The notes under the pieces were generated by a model. That model ran no database searches. It saw only the letters and a program-made list of their open reading frames with translations, and was not told where the DNA came from. A program made the position numbers and the translations under genes. A DNA stretch of 56,650 nucleotides from Gammaproteobacteria bacterium (lineage in GTDB: Bacteria > Pseudomonadota > Gammaproteobacteria > DSM-16500): assembly GCA_021324305.1 (NCBI GenBank), contig JAJPJI010000022.1, forward strand, positions 1-56,650, in the 5' to 3' direction. Positions 26,437 to 37,613 of the stretch are shown piece after piece (within the stretch, counting starts at the first letter, position 1; each line of letters starts with the position of its first letter).

Positions 26437-27900
26437 ATGAATCAATTAGTTAATATTGGCGCCAGGGTGTCCGGATTATTTGCTGCAACATTGGTCGCGG
26501 GGACTGTTTTTGCAGGCCATGCTGCTGACTCAAAGACCATCATATATGTCGATCTTGATGCTAACACAAGGAAGGCGCATAGCCAATTGCAATCTCTGAA
26601 ACAATTGGACGTACTAGGCGTTAATTTAAAGCAGCACTGGGCCGAAGTTGCTGTAACAAAGGAAGAATTTGCGCAATTGCAGAAGCTGAATCTATCAATT
26701 CGAAAAGCAGGAAATCAGTTGGCCAATTCAGTTGCTGTGCCGGATGGATATTTGAATCCAGAACAGGTTGTGCAGACGCTGAAAACAATTAGTACGCAAT
26801 ATCCGGCCATTACCAAGCTTTTTGAATTGGGAAAGACGCATCAACAGCGTTCAATGATGGCAATCGAAATTTCCGCGCATGTGGATGATACGAGTAAGCC
26901 GGTTATTCTTTTTAATGCCATGCATCATGCCAGGGAAGTCATGACATCTGAAATTGTTATGCATATAGCCAAGGTATTAACAGAAAATTATGGTAAGGAT
27001 CTAGAAGTAACCAACTGGCTTGATCAATACCGTATCGTGCTTGTTCCTCAGGTCAATCCAGATGGAAATGCGCTAGTTTCGAATGGCGAAACCATGTGGC
27101 GTAAGAATGCTTATGAATATCGCGGGGAAGTCGTTGGTGTCGATATTAACCGTAATTATCCTGCCTATTGGAATTATTGCAATGGCTCAAATAGCAGTCC
27201 TTATGGGGAAGCTTATCGAGGCCCATCCGCGGCGAGTGAGCCCGAAACACAAGCCATGATGAATCTTGTGAATGCCTATAAACCGGTTGCAGAAATTAGT
27301 TATCATTCATACAGTGAAATGATCTTATATCCTTTTGGCTGCTCTAGTGTCAAAAACCCGTCAAAAACGCTTTTCCATTCTATTGGCCAGGACATGAATG
27401 CGCAAATACGCAATGATAATAACAGGACAAATTCTTATGAAGTTGGCACGGTACCTGAATTGTTATACGAAGCAGATGGCGGCGATATTGACTGGTTGTG
27501 GAAAGAGCAGGGCGTGTTTGCATTTGTAATTGAAGTGAATGCGTCAGACTTCCATCCGGATTATAAAAAATGGCGAAATGTAACTGTTGAACGTCAAGAA
27601 GGTGGCTGGAAAGCCATGCTTAGACGCATGACCAAAAGCGGATTCCGTGCGCATATTCAAACTGACGCACCCAGTGAGATAAGTTATTCACTCAAGAAAA
27701 TTGAGGGAAATCAGAAGATTGCCTTTGATGCGGATGAACCGACACGTACTTTCTCGCTGCGTTCCTCAAGCGGATTGCTGTATCAATTGACTGAAAAAGG
27801 CAAATATGAAGTTACATTTTTCGTCAAAAACCAGCCCGTAAAATCCTTGACTGTCAATGTGGGCGAAACACTGGTTGATTTGGGTGATATTGCAATTTAA
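26437..27900 (+). CDS. Exported M14 zinc carboxypeptidase
   Basis: 487 residues with an N-terminal signal peptide (to about residue 29). M14 zinc site: His164 and Glu167 in MHHAREVMTSEI, and His290 in EISYHSYSEMILYPFG. Substrate-binding residues: the VNPDGN block and Arg239 in DINRNYP. Catalytic Glu366 in FAFVIEVNASDF. A propeptide-like region (residues 30-105) precedes the catalytic domain, and about 90 residues of beta-rich sequence follow it. Role: removes C-terminal residues from peptides in the periplasm or outside. A strong terminator-like hairpin at 27940 ends the unit. A ribosome site (AAGGAA) lies before the ATG. Confidence 0.93.
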   Translation: MNQLVNIGARVSGLFAATLVAGTVFAGHAADSKTIIYVDLDANTRKAHSQLQSLKQLDVLGVNLKQHWAEVAVTKEEFAQLQKLNLSIRKAGNQLANSVAVPDGYLNPEQVVQTLKTISTQYPAITKLFELGKTHQQRSMMAIEISAHVDDTSKPVILFNAMHHAREVMTSEIVMHIAKVLTENYGKDLEVTNWLDQYRIVLVPQVNPDGNALVSNGETMWRKNAYEYRGEVVGVDINRNYPAYWNYCNGSNSSPYGEAYRGPSAASEPETQAMMNLVNAYKPVAEISYHSYSEMILYPFGCSSVKNPSKTLFHSIGQDMNAQIRNDNNRTNSYEVGTVPELLYEADGGDIDWLWKEQGVFAFVIEVNASDFHPDYKKWRNVTVERQEGGWKAMLRRMTKSGFRAHIQTDAPSEISYSLKKIEGNQKIAFDADEPTRTFSLRSSSGLLYQLTEKGKYEVTFFVKNQPVKSLTVNVGETLVDLGDIAI

Positions 27901-27939
27901 CTTGATTGTTATATGGATAATTTTATTTCTGAAAAGTGT

Positions 27940-27967
27940 GCGCTTCCTGATGATTGTCAGGAAGCGC
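27940..27967 (+). terminator. Terminator-like hairpin after the carboxypeptidase gene
   Basis: A perfect 11-bp stem, GCGCTTCCTGA with TCAGGAAGCGC, around a 6-base loop, 39 bp past the stop codon and followed by CTGTTTCT. The T-run is short, so termination may be partial; this matters because the F-box gene starts only 37 bp further on. Confidence 0.72.
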
Positions 27968-28004
27968 CTGTTTCTAGGGTTTGTAACTGTTTTCTGGTAG
28001 ATGA

Positions 28005-28772
28005 ATGAAATCAACGACAATACCATCTGATTCCGAGCAGCCGTTTGATAAAATACCTGATGAAATCTTGCAATATTTGTTAAGTTTTACCAATCATGAG
28101 GGCGCGCTGGTGAGTAGACGTTTCCTGGTCGCAGACAGGGAGATCATCAAAAATGAAGCCAGAGAGTCATTCAGCAAATATCTGACAACGAGGGCTATAA
28201 ATTTTTCCTCGGTAAATCCTCTTTTGCTATTACATTATTTGATTGTTTTCGCACTTTGTGAGTTGCCGATGATATCTGATCCACTCAAAAAATCAGCCAG
28301 TATTGGTATCCTGTTATTACAATTGTACGAAGTGATGTATTTCTGTACCAGGCGTAATCAACTTGATTTTACTCTTCAACGCGAACCAGACGTGCTGACA
28401 AGCTCATTGTGGGCGGTTTCCTATATGGTTTCGTCGAATGATGAAAGTGATTCTTTCAGAACTTCTATTTCGCAGCAGGATCTTGATAGCATGAAAAATC
28501 TCACGAGTGATATGCTCGCGTATCTTGTGGCAGAAAATGCGAATTTGGACATCCAGACAAATGGCTTTGATGTAATCGTCAAAAGCATGCTGCTGAATTT
28601 CAATGAGAGTCTGACGCATACCATCAACAACACTTCATGTAGTTATTTATGTTTATTCAGCTTTTTGACTCCCGAAAATCAGGCGCAGAAACTGTTGCGC
28701 TTGACTCGCCATTGTGTTTCATTGCTTGAACGCCAGGTACATGAACCCAGGCCAAATTGCGTTCTGTTCTGA
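28005..28772 (+). CDS. F-box protein with C-terminal CaaX prenylation box
   Basis: 255 residues, no signal peptide. The N-terminus carries an F-box-like motif, residues about 13-50: DKIPDEILQYLLSFTNHEG and ALVSRRFLVADREI (compare the LPxEILxxILSFL...VCRRW pattern that binds Skp1). The last four residues are Cys-Val-Leu-Phe, a CaaX box, with Cys252 four residues from the end. F-box plus CaaX is the combination of the Legionella effector AnkB, which is lipidated by host enzymes and recruits the host SCF ubiquitin ligase. The middle (60-240) is helical with no recognised substrate domain; ankyrin repeats are not seen. The ribosome site is weak, and the gene sits 37 bp after a terminator-like hairpin. 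Confidence 0.72.
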   Translation: MKSTTIPSDSEQPFDKIPDEILQYLLSFTNHEGALVSRRFLVADREIIKNEARESFSKYLTTRAINFSSVNPLLLLHYLIVFALCELPMISDPLKKSASIGILLLQLYEVMYFCTRRNQLDFTLQREPDVLTSSLWAVSYMVSSNDESDSFRTSISQQDLDSMKNLTSDMLAYLVAENANLDIQTNGFDVIVKSMLLNFNESLTHTINNTSCSYLCLFSFLTPENQAQKLLRLTRHCVSLLERQVHEPRPNCVLF

Positions 28773-28781
28773 TATGTTTAA

Positions 28782-28958
28782 TCAGCAGGTTATTGACGGT
28801 GCAATAGATGATTTGCTAATAAAGACTGTTTTTGCTTCTGCAAGCGGCATACCCAAATGCTGATTTATCAAGTCAACCTTCAAGCCTTTGGGACAATCAT
28901 TTTGCGCAATGTGTTCTAAAAAAACGGGTAACTGTTTTATTAATAAATCATTAGGCAT
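28782..28958 (-). CDS. Small orphan protein (58 residues)
   Basis: A short frame with an AGGAA ribosome site 8 bp before its ATG at 28958. The product starts MPNDLLIKQLPVFLEHIAQ and continues NDCPKGLKVDLINQHLGMP; it looks like a compact helical protein with sensible composition. It converges on the F-box gene (9 bp between the stop codons). No family recognised. Confidence 0.5.
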   Translation of the reverse strand: MPNDLLIKQLPVFLEHIAQNDCPKGLKVDLINQHLGMPLAEAKTVFISKSSIAPSITC

Positions 28959-29129
28959 TAAAATGATTCCTGATAATGATTAATGATATCAAGTAAACAT
29001 AAAATCATGATATGCAAGGATGCCATTTCCATAAGCAAGTTACTGATTTATTGAGTAATATGATCCAAAAATAACGAATATACTCAGCCCTTGATTTTAG
29101 GGCTATACTTTAAAAAAGAAAGGTGTTTT

Positions 29130-30068
29130 ATGCCTCCTAATCAGCAAGCCATAAGTGATTTTATTCAGCAGACCAAGGAAGTTGATGTGCAAATGCGGGA
29201 GCTTGCCATAAAAATGAATTTGCTGCGTCAAAATAATACTTCCATGATCAGGCGGATGTCTGAGCAATTGGCTGGGCTGGCTAATCTGATCGCAACGGCA
29301 AAAATCCTGGCGCAATATCTGCAAGACAATTTCAAGAAAGAGCAAGCGAGTCCTCCCATGCTTGCCGCATTACAGAAAAAAATTGAACATCTGGAGATGC
29401 AAGCCACGCGCTTGCAAAATATCAGTCTGCGCATGATGAACTATATCAAGGTCAATCAGCTAGACCCTGAGTATGCAATGTTACTCAGTGCACCCAAGCC
29501 GCCTGCTATTGATCCAACAGACGCCATGTTGGCATCGGCTCCAAGAGCGCCTACCACTAATCCAAGGCTGGGTCAGCTTGTCAAGGAAACGCTGGATAAA
29601 CTTCAGGAAAAAGCGGTTGCTGCCGGTGGTAAATTAAGCCCTCATGACCGAAAGGAAGTTATGCGCGAAGCCATGAGTAAATTGCCTGATGTGAATGACA
29701 AGCTTGAATTCAGCAAAATCATGCGAGAAGAAATTAAGCGGCGTAACCTGGAGACATTAAGTCAAATTCACGCCCCGACACATGAGCCAGCTATTTTACC
29801 AACGCCACCGCGAGGTGAATCGCCGCAGCAACAGGTACATCAAACAAAACAATCTGAATTGCCGCTGTCACCGTTTGAAGAAAAAGTAAAGAGAATTGCC
29901 CAGTTGCCAACTTTTGATGAAGTCAAAAAGGAAATATATAAGGATACTACACTAACCTCCGGACAACGTTGGGAATTAATAGTGGCGGTAAGAGAAGAAA
30001 TTGAGAATAATAAATTAAAAGCCGCTTTCCCTGACGTCCCACGCGCAGATGTCGGAATTAAAAAATGA
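29130..30068 (+). CDS. Orphan coiled-coil protein with proline-rich linker
   Basis: ATG 29130 with an AAAGGTG ribosome site is preferred over a start at 29091; 312 residues. The first 115 residues are helical heptad-like sequence (DFIQQTKEVDVQMRELAIKM, LQKKIEHLEMQATRLQNISL). Then come two related Pro/Ala segments (LLSAPKPPAIDPTDA, MLASAPRAPTTNP), a charged helix, a second Pro-rich linker (THEPAILPTPPRGESP), and a C-terminal helical block. No signal peptide and no recognised domain. The composition resembles Dot/Icm substrates, but that is a guess. A possible -10, TATACT, lies at 29104-29109. Confidence 0.65.
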   Translation: MPPNQQAISDFIQQTKEVDVQMRELAIKMNLLRQNNTSMIRRMSEQLAGLANLIATAKILAQYLQDNFKKEQASPPMLAALQKKIEHLEMQATRLQNISLRMMNYIKVNQLDPEYAMLLSAPKPPAIDPTDAMLASAPRAPTTNPRLGQLVKETLDKLQEKAVAAGGKLSPHDRKEVMREAMSKLPDVNDKLEFSKIMREEIKRRNLETLSQIHAPTHEPAILPTPPRGESPQQQVHQTKQSELPLSPFEEKVKRIAQLPTFDEVKKEIYKDTTLTSGQRWELIVAVREEIENNKLKAAFPDVPRADVGIKK

Positions 30069-30165
30069 ATTGAGATACAGGCATCTGGATAACTATTGCA
30101 GGTGTGACGATTGCGGCAATGGCATTACAAAGAAATAGCATCAGCGTACGGCCTTAATGCAATAG

Positions 30166-30351
30166 CTATTCTTCCTTTATCATTGCCTGAAAATAAAAAA
30201 TCCGGTGAGAAGTGCTGTCAAATACGCCGCCAGTATTACCATATAACTGATATCCTTCATTTAATTTAAGATTGACCAGCCTGGAAAATGCAATGTCTTC
30301 TTCTGAGTCCGGAAACTGTTGCCCGACAATTAATTCATATCTGGCCGCCAT
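30166..30351 (-). CDS. DUF1737 domain protein
   Basis: 61 residues with a strong AGGAGG ribosome site. The pattern YELIVGQ, FSRLVNLKLNEGYQLYGNTGGVFD and FYFQAMIKEE matches the small DUF1737 family (a two-layer alpha/beta peptide with the 'L..GW.LYG' core). Function unknown. It converges with the upstream coiled-coil gene. Confidence 0.75.
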   Translation of the reverse strand: MAARYELIVGQQFPDSEEDIAFSRLVNLKLNEGYQLYGNTGGVFDSTSHRIFYFQAMIKEE

Positions 30352-30536
30352 GATTGCCTCCTGTGATAATCGAATACAATAATTTAATTATACCTCTGGT
30401 TCCTGTGAATGGGGAACCATCCGTGGATTCCAGCAAGATAGAGTCCCCAGTCATTCATTTGGAATTTTAAACGGCTGCTATACCATTAAGGCAGTTTTTT
30501 GCGTAACATGAATGGATGTAAGAGTTGCCGATCTAA

Positions 30537-32729
<2,193 letters not shown>

Positions 32730-32772
32730 AAGTGCATAGAGCGGCAAGGAGTATCGCTATCGTACGTGAATA

Positions 32773-33504
32773 TCAATTCCTTGCCTCGACTTCTTGCAAT
32801 GTTATGTTTACATCCCCGATGTAATATTTGGATAAACCTTCAAATCCGGAATCAGTTCCGAGAAATACCCAGACTCGTCCATTGGCATCAGCGTTGACAA
32901 TAACCGGATTATTCAGGTTGTTAACCTGTTTGATGGCAAATTGAGGATGACGCTGATCCACCAGTGGATTTGCCAGATTACCGACAACAACCGCATTTTT
33001 ACCGCCGTTTTCCTGATTGCCCTTATCCACATTCAACACATAGAAGCCATTATGATTGACTTTTTCGGGTTCTATGGTGGATGCTCCGATTTTCAATGTT
33101 ACGGATTCACCAGGTGATCCGCCGATCCCGGATAAACCTTCAGGTATATTGGTTGCAAGATTGACTGTCAAGGTTACCCGATAAGCTGTATTAGGCTTTA
33201 GTCCGGAAACGGGCGCTTTGATATACATGAAAAGATCGTCGCTATGGTTGTTTCCGGCGAGATAAATACCCTTGGTAAACAGGGTCTGATTTGGATAAGT
33301 CATCTGGTTCGCTGGAAGATTTTCCCAGCCCCATGACAATTCATAAAATTGTTCCTGGCCTTGCGGGTAATCGGTAAAATCACCTCTCCATTTGTCGCTG
33401 CCTGTTTCGAATGAGTAGTGAATGTTTTTTTGCTGATGATCTGCAAATGCGGGTAGGGCTGGCAGCAAAGTCAGGGCAAGTATAAGAGATGAGCGAATCA
33501 GCAT
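32773..33504 (-). CDS. Exported beta-sandwich protein, unknown
   Basis: 243 residues with a signal peptide (MLIRSSLILALTLLPALPAFA). The mature part is strand-rich (HYSFETGSDKWRGDFTDYP, ENLPANQMTYPNQ, FMYIKAPVSGLKPNTAYRVTLTVNL, GRVWVFLGTDSGFEGLSKYYIGDV), the look of a jelly-roll carbohydrate-binding-type or DOMON-like fold. The 'G..W...F.DYP' start and 'Y.I.DV.I' end recall CBM-like proteins of environmental bacteria. No catalytic motif seen. Converges with katG, leaving 43 bp. Confidence 0.7.
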   Translation of the reverse strand: MLIRSSLILALTLLPALPAFADHQQKNIHYSFETGSDKWRGDFTDYPQGQEQFYELSWGWENLPANQMTYPNQTLFTKGIYLAGNNHSDDLFMYIKAPVSGLKPNTAYRVTLTVNLATNIPEGLSGIGGSPGESVTLKIGASTIEPEKVNHNGFYVLNVDKGNQENGGKNAVVVGNLANPLVDQRHPQFAIKQVNNLNNPVIVNADANGRVWVFLGTDSGFEGLSKYYIGDVNITLQEVEARN

Positions 33505-33704
33505 ATAAACCTAAACCTCGTGTCATTTTTTATACATTTTTTATAAGAGTGCAGCGATATCAACATTTCTGCTTTTCAAGTTTATAGGATTTTACCGACG
33601 GCTTCCAGCAGGGAATTTGTTAAGCCTCTGGAATATTTATTTAATATAATATGCGAGATTTGATAAATTATGCAGCCTTCTTACTTACATGATGAGATAA
33701 CAAT

Positions 33705-34142
33705 ATGAAAAAGGCTCAATTAGCATCTGTCCTTGGCTTGTCCATTTTGGCAGCAGGTTTGTCAGCGTGCAGTGCATCTTTTACCAGTGATTCTACTTCC
33801 ATTAAAAAAGTTGATGAAGTAAAGCTGGCAGATGGTACTGTGGTGCGATATGGGTATATACCAGTAGCACCTGAGTGGAAATGCAGGCAGCTTGACAAAA
33901 TGCATGAATCGCTTGGCGTTGACAAGTTCAAAGGCATGATCAAGTTTGGCGGCGAGTATCAGGTTCAATTAGAGCAAGCTGTTGCCTATGCGAACGAAAA
34001 GCACTTAAAGCCTAACTACATTTTCTTGTATGTGCCTAAACAAACCAGTGTCAATGGATTCAACCTGGCTCCATTTTCGGAAGCAGAGGCAACCTATTAT
34101 CAATGCAAGATATTGCCGCCGATCAAGAATTCATTATTTTAA
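33705..34142 (+). CDS. Lipoprotein, unknown
   Basis: 145 residues with a lipoprotein signal peptide ending in the lipobox LSAC (Cys22). Mature sequence has two further Cys (WKCRQL, YQCKI) that may form a disulfide. First of two tandem lipoprotein genes, 12 bp before the next, so probably one operon. No family recognised. Confidence 0.72.
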   Translation: MKKAQLASVLGLSILAAGLSACSASFTSDSTSIKKVDEVKLADGTVVRYGYIPVAPEWKCRQLDKMHESLGVDKFKGMIKFGGEYQVQLEQAVAYANEKHLKPNYIFLYVPKQTSVNGFNLAPFSEAEATYYQCKILPPIKNSLF

Positions 34143-34154
34143 GTGTGATCAAAG

Positions 34155-34556
34155 ATGAAAAAAATTCATTTTAACAAGCTTGCCATCAGTATCACTGCAT
34201 GTCTGCTTTTATCATCATGCTCTGTTTTTATGGCGTCACAACATACAGGTACAAGCATTGATGAGATTGAGCAATGCAAAACAAGGACTTGTTTGCTTAA
34301 TCACGGTGCTGAAATTATCTCGCAAAAAACCAACAAAAAAGACGTCCTGACAGAAGAGATATTTCAAATCCAGAAGCCAACAGGTTCGGCATCGCGTGCC
34401 GTCATGCATGGCGCATTGGATGTTGCCACGCTAGGAATCTGGGAGGTAGCTGGAACACCTATGGAAGGTATAATTAACAGGCCGGATAAATATGGTATTC
34501 GTGTATTATATAAATCAAATGGAGAAGATATCAAAACAATAGAACTTGCACGCTAA
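34155..34556 (+). CDS. Lipoprotein, unknown
   Basis: 133 residues with lipobox LSSC (Cys22). After it: TSIDEIEQCKTRTCLLNHG, with a Cys pair, then a glycine/alanine segment ASRAVMHGALDVATLGIWEVAGTPMEG and a C-terminal KYGIRVLYKSNGEDIKTIEL strand region. The hydrophobic AxxGxxxxATLGxWEVxGTPxE pattern recurs in small lipoproteins of intracellular and environmental gammaproteobacteria. Function unknown; co-transcribed with the lipoprotein gene 12 bp upstream. Confidence 0.72.
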   Translation: MKKIHFNKLAISITACLLLSSCSVFMASQHTGTSIDEIEQCKTRTCLLNHGAEIISQKTNKKDVLTEEIFQIQKPTGSASRAVMHGALDVATLGIWEVAGTPMEGIINRPDKYGIRVLYKSNGEDIKTIELAR

Positions 34557-34603
34557 TAATTGCCAGTGGTTGCTGGGTGTGCGAACGACATCACGTTTTG
34601 ATT

Positions 34604-35617
34604 TTAGACAGCTACCAGAAGTTTACCGATGTTTTGTCCGGTGAATAACATGCTTAAGGCTTTTGGTAGCTGATCGAAACCTTCAACATAAGTCTCTTTA
34701 TATTTTAATCTACCGACATTCAGCATGGGAGCAACAATGGAAAGGAATTCGTCATGCCGGTGCAGGTAGTCACGGGATAAAATACCCTGAATCGTTGCGC
34801 GCTTATAAAGTAAATGATGCAGGAATCGCGGGCCGGTTTCGACATCATCCAGTGCGCCATTATACTGGCTTATTTGACCACAAATGATAATGCGGCCGTA
34901 TTTGTTTATTTGCGGAATAACCGCATCGGTCAGCCATCCCCCAACATTATCAAAGTAAACATCAATGCCGTTTGCAATTTTTTGTAATCTATCCGCAAAT
35001 TCCTTGCTGTTATTAAAGTTTTTGTAATTCAAGGCATAATCAACGTTTAATTCATTTGTAAGCCATGAGTTTTTTTCATCATTACCAGTAATGCCGATAA
35101 CTGTTGTTCCATGCAGCTTGGCAAATTGAACAACAAGAGAGCCTACTGCACCTGCTGCACCCGAAACAATAATGGTTTCACCTGCCTTGGGTTTGCCAGC
35201 CTCGGTTAATCCAAACCACGCAGTACGCCCAGGCATGCCAAGAATGCCCAATGCTGTTGTAACGGGTGCGAGTTGAGGATTTAATTTTATTAATTCTGCG
35301 GCATGCATGATAGCGTGTGTCTGCCATCCTGAATAGGCATATACCCAATCGCCTTCACTAAAGCGAACACTGTTACTTTTGAGCACAATGCCAACAACCC
35401 CGCCTCTTTGAACGCAGTTAAGCGGGTGAGGTTCTTCCCAATTAGGGAGTCTTGATTGCTGTATGCGCATGTAAGGATCGACACTGATAAATTTTGCCTC
35501 TATCAATACTTCATTTTTTGCAATATCAAGAGAAAGATTTTGCGTTACTAATTCGTAATGATCATGGGTTACGATGCCATCAGGTTGTTTTCGATAAACC
35601 CATTGCCGATTTTGCAT
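34604..35617 (-). CDS. NADP-dependent oxidoreductase (MDR family, CurA/prostaglandin-reductase-like)
   Basis: 337 residues, preceded by AGGAG. N-terminal GroES-like domain with FISVDPYMRIQ, typical of leukotriene B4 dehydrogenase/CurA-type reductases; Rossmann motif GAAGAVGSLVVQFAKLHG at about 155; VYFDNVGGWLTDAVI and GQISQYN follow the same family. No zinc ligands. It reduces alpha,beta-unsaturated carbonyls with NADPH. Cytosolic. It converges with the lipoprotein pair and has no clear pathway partner next to it. Confidence 0.92.
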   Translation of the reverse strand: MQNRQWVYRKQPDGIVTHDHYELVTQNLSLDIAKNEVLIEAKFISVDPYMRIQQSRLPNWEEPHPLNCVQRGGVVGIVLKSNSVRFSEGDWVYAYSGWQTHAIMHAAELIKLNPQLAPVTTALGILGMPGRTAWFGLTEAGKPKAGETIIVSGAAGAVGSLVVQFAKLHGTTVIGITGNDEKNSWLTNELNVDYALNYKNFNNSKEFADRLQKIANGIDVYFDNVGGWLTDAVIPQINKYGRIIICGQISQYNGALDDVETGPRFLHHLLYKRATIQGILSRDYLHRHDEFLSIVAPMLNVGRLKYKETYVEGFDQLPKALSMLFTGQNIGKLLVAV

Positions 35618-35858
35618 TTGATGCTCCTGAATTGATATTGTTTTGTGTCATATCATCATGCGCGCAATTAATTGCTGTGAGGGGTATTATATCGAGGATT
35701 TGCGATATGTCAATTTACGCCAGATCCGTTGCGTGTGCTCCGGTAGCAGGGAATGATGAGCTCGCACGCGGTCCTTGAGCATGTGAAATCAGGAAATGGC
35801 CGTGTGGAGGCGAGGTGTGGGAAATAAGTGTATGGGTATGATCAATAGTATCCAGTTA

Positions 35859-37187
35859 CTATCGCCAATGACGTATTTTATTCGTAATGATATAGAATGT
35901 TGTGACCATGCCAATCCATACGGGCATGAGATACACAGCCAATTTCATGTCCTGCATAAATAACATAATGACGACAACAGATGCTAGGCTCGTAAATGCT
36001 ATCAAATTGGTATAAGGGTAAAATGGCAATCTGTACTTGACGGACTCAAGCCTTACTGCGCGTCTGAAGCTCGAATGTGTAATTAAAATAGTTGTCCAGG
36101 TGATGATTATCGAAGTCGTTGTAATGGCAATCAAATAGGTCAAGGCTTTTTCCGGAATAAAATAATTCAAAACGACAGTAAATGCGACAACAATGGAGGT
36201 TGTCATCACCGCATTTTGTGGCACATTATATTTATCTGTTTTCGATAAACACGCAGGAGCGCTTTGATGTCTTGAGAGATTGGACAGCATTCTTGCTGCT
36301 GAATACAGGCAGCTGTTAAATGCAGATAGCGCTGCTGTAATTACCACGATACTCATGAGTTGAGCGGCAAAATGAAAGCCTACTTTGTCGAATACATCAA
36401 CAAAAGGGCTGACATCTGCTTGCAGTTTTTGCCATGGATAAATGCACAGGACAGCTAGCAATGTTCCCATGTAAAATATCAAGATTCTAAATATGACCCC
36501 GTTAACCGCTTTGGGTACCGTAAAATCGGGATTTTCAGCATCAGCGGCTGCAATGCCCAGAAATTGGACACCGCCAAACGAAAATACAACCAGTACCATT
36601 GAGTATAAAAAGCCATGCAATCCATTAGCGAAGAAGTTATTGTTCAGGGTGTTTGCAATGTTGTTCATCGCCTGGGTATGTGTGCCAGTATGAAAAAGAA
36701 TGAGATAGGCAGAAAACGCTATCATCATAAGGATTGCAGATACTTTAATGCCTGCAAACCAGAATTCAAATTCACCAAACAATCGGACTTGCAGGATGTT
36801 GATGAAAAAAAACATGCCTAGAATAACTGCGATAGTCAGCCAATGTGGCACGCCAGGTAACCAGTAATCCAGAAATGTCGCAACGACGGTTACTTCCAGC
36901 ATGCAAACAATAGTATATTCAAACCATGCAAACCAGCCTGATAAAAAACCTAAATAATTACCGACATATTGATAGGCATAATGACTGAATGCTCCTGAGT
37001 TTGGCTGATGAACGGTCATTTCACCCAGGGCACGCATAATGATATACATTACTATCCCTCCGAGCAGGTAGGAAAGAAGAATGGATGGTCCGGTCAGTTG
37101 AATGGATTTTGCTGCGCCATAAAACAGGCCTGTGCCGATGGCGCCTCCAATCGCTATCATTTGAATATGACGGTTTTTGAGCTTCAT
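35859..37187 (-). CDS. Amino-acid permease, APC family (GabP/ProY-like)
   Basis: 442 residues, about twelve hydrophobic segments. The start MKLKNRHIQMIAIGGAIGTG followed by LFYGAAKSIQLTGPSILLSYLLGG and MYIIMRALGEMTVHQPNSGAF is characteristic of the amino acid transporter (AAT) subfamily of APC permeases (GabP, ProY, AnsP, LysP). Substrate cannot be told from sequence. Imports an amino acid with a proton across the inner membrane; common in amino-acid-consuming Legionellales. Monocistronic. Confidence 0.93.
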   Translation of the reverse strand: MKLKNRHIQMIAIGGAIGTGLFYGAAKSIQLTGPSILLSYLLGGIVMYIIMRALGEMTVHQPNSGAFSHYAYQYVGNYLGFLSGWFAWFEYTIVCMLEVTVVATFLDYWLPGVPHWLTIAVILGMFFFINILQVRLFGEFEFWFAGIKVSAILMMIAFSAYLILFHTGTHTQAMNNIANTLNNNFFANGLHGFLYSMVLVVFSFGGVQFLGIAAADAENPDFTVPKAVNGVIFRILIFYMGTLLAVLCIYPWQKLQADVSPFVDVFDKVGFHFAAQLMSIVVITAALSAFNSCLYSAARMLSNLSRHQSAPACLSKTDKYNVPQNAVMTTSIVVAFTVVLNYFIPEKALTYLIAITTTSIIITWTTILITHSSFRRAVRLESVKYRLPFYPYTNLIAFTSLASVVVIMLFMQDMKLAVYLMPVWIGMVTTFYIITNKIRHWR

Positions 37188-37613
37188 TGTTGGCCTGCCT
37201 TTGCGGTGATAACATCATATAATCTCAGGGCATTATATCCATTTTAATGACAAAGGTATTGTTATATGAATACAAGCCAATATTGATAGATATAATGTGA
37301 TGGATGAAACTATAGCAATGTAAATGCTGCTCATATATTAACTTTTGCCTATCGATACAATAGGAAGAATATATACTTTGAATTTCAAGGTAACTATTGT
37401 TTCCGTAAAAAATCAGGTTATCACCATACCAATCTTATGAATGGATATTCATGCTTTGCTTCGACATTCATTAATGACGATAACAGGTGAATGGATTGGA
37501 TATGGGAAATATGAATTCTAAACATGGTCTATACTTTAAATGAACAGGGTTACGAGGATATTATCAGACGCAATTTATTGATTAATAGCATTAATTTGGA
37601 GATTTTTTAATCT
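37188..37613. other. Intergenic region, promoters only
   Basis: 426 bp, AT-rich, between two divergent genes. A TATACT hexamer at 37530-37535 is a plausible -10 for the plus-strand gene. TTAAT pairs near 37590 are 9, not 11, bp apart and lie too near the start codon to be counted as a PmrA-like box. Nothing else seen. Confidence 0.5.

Noticed and set aside
37575..37605. TTAAT pair before the orphan at 37614
   Set aside because: Half-sites are 9 bp apart, there is no -10 at the right distance, and they sit too near the start codon to be a PmrA-like box.
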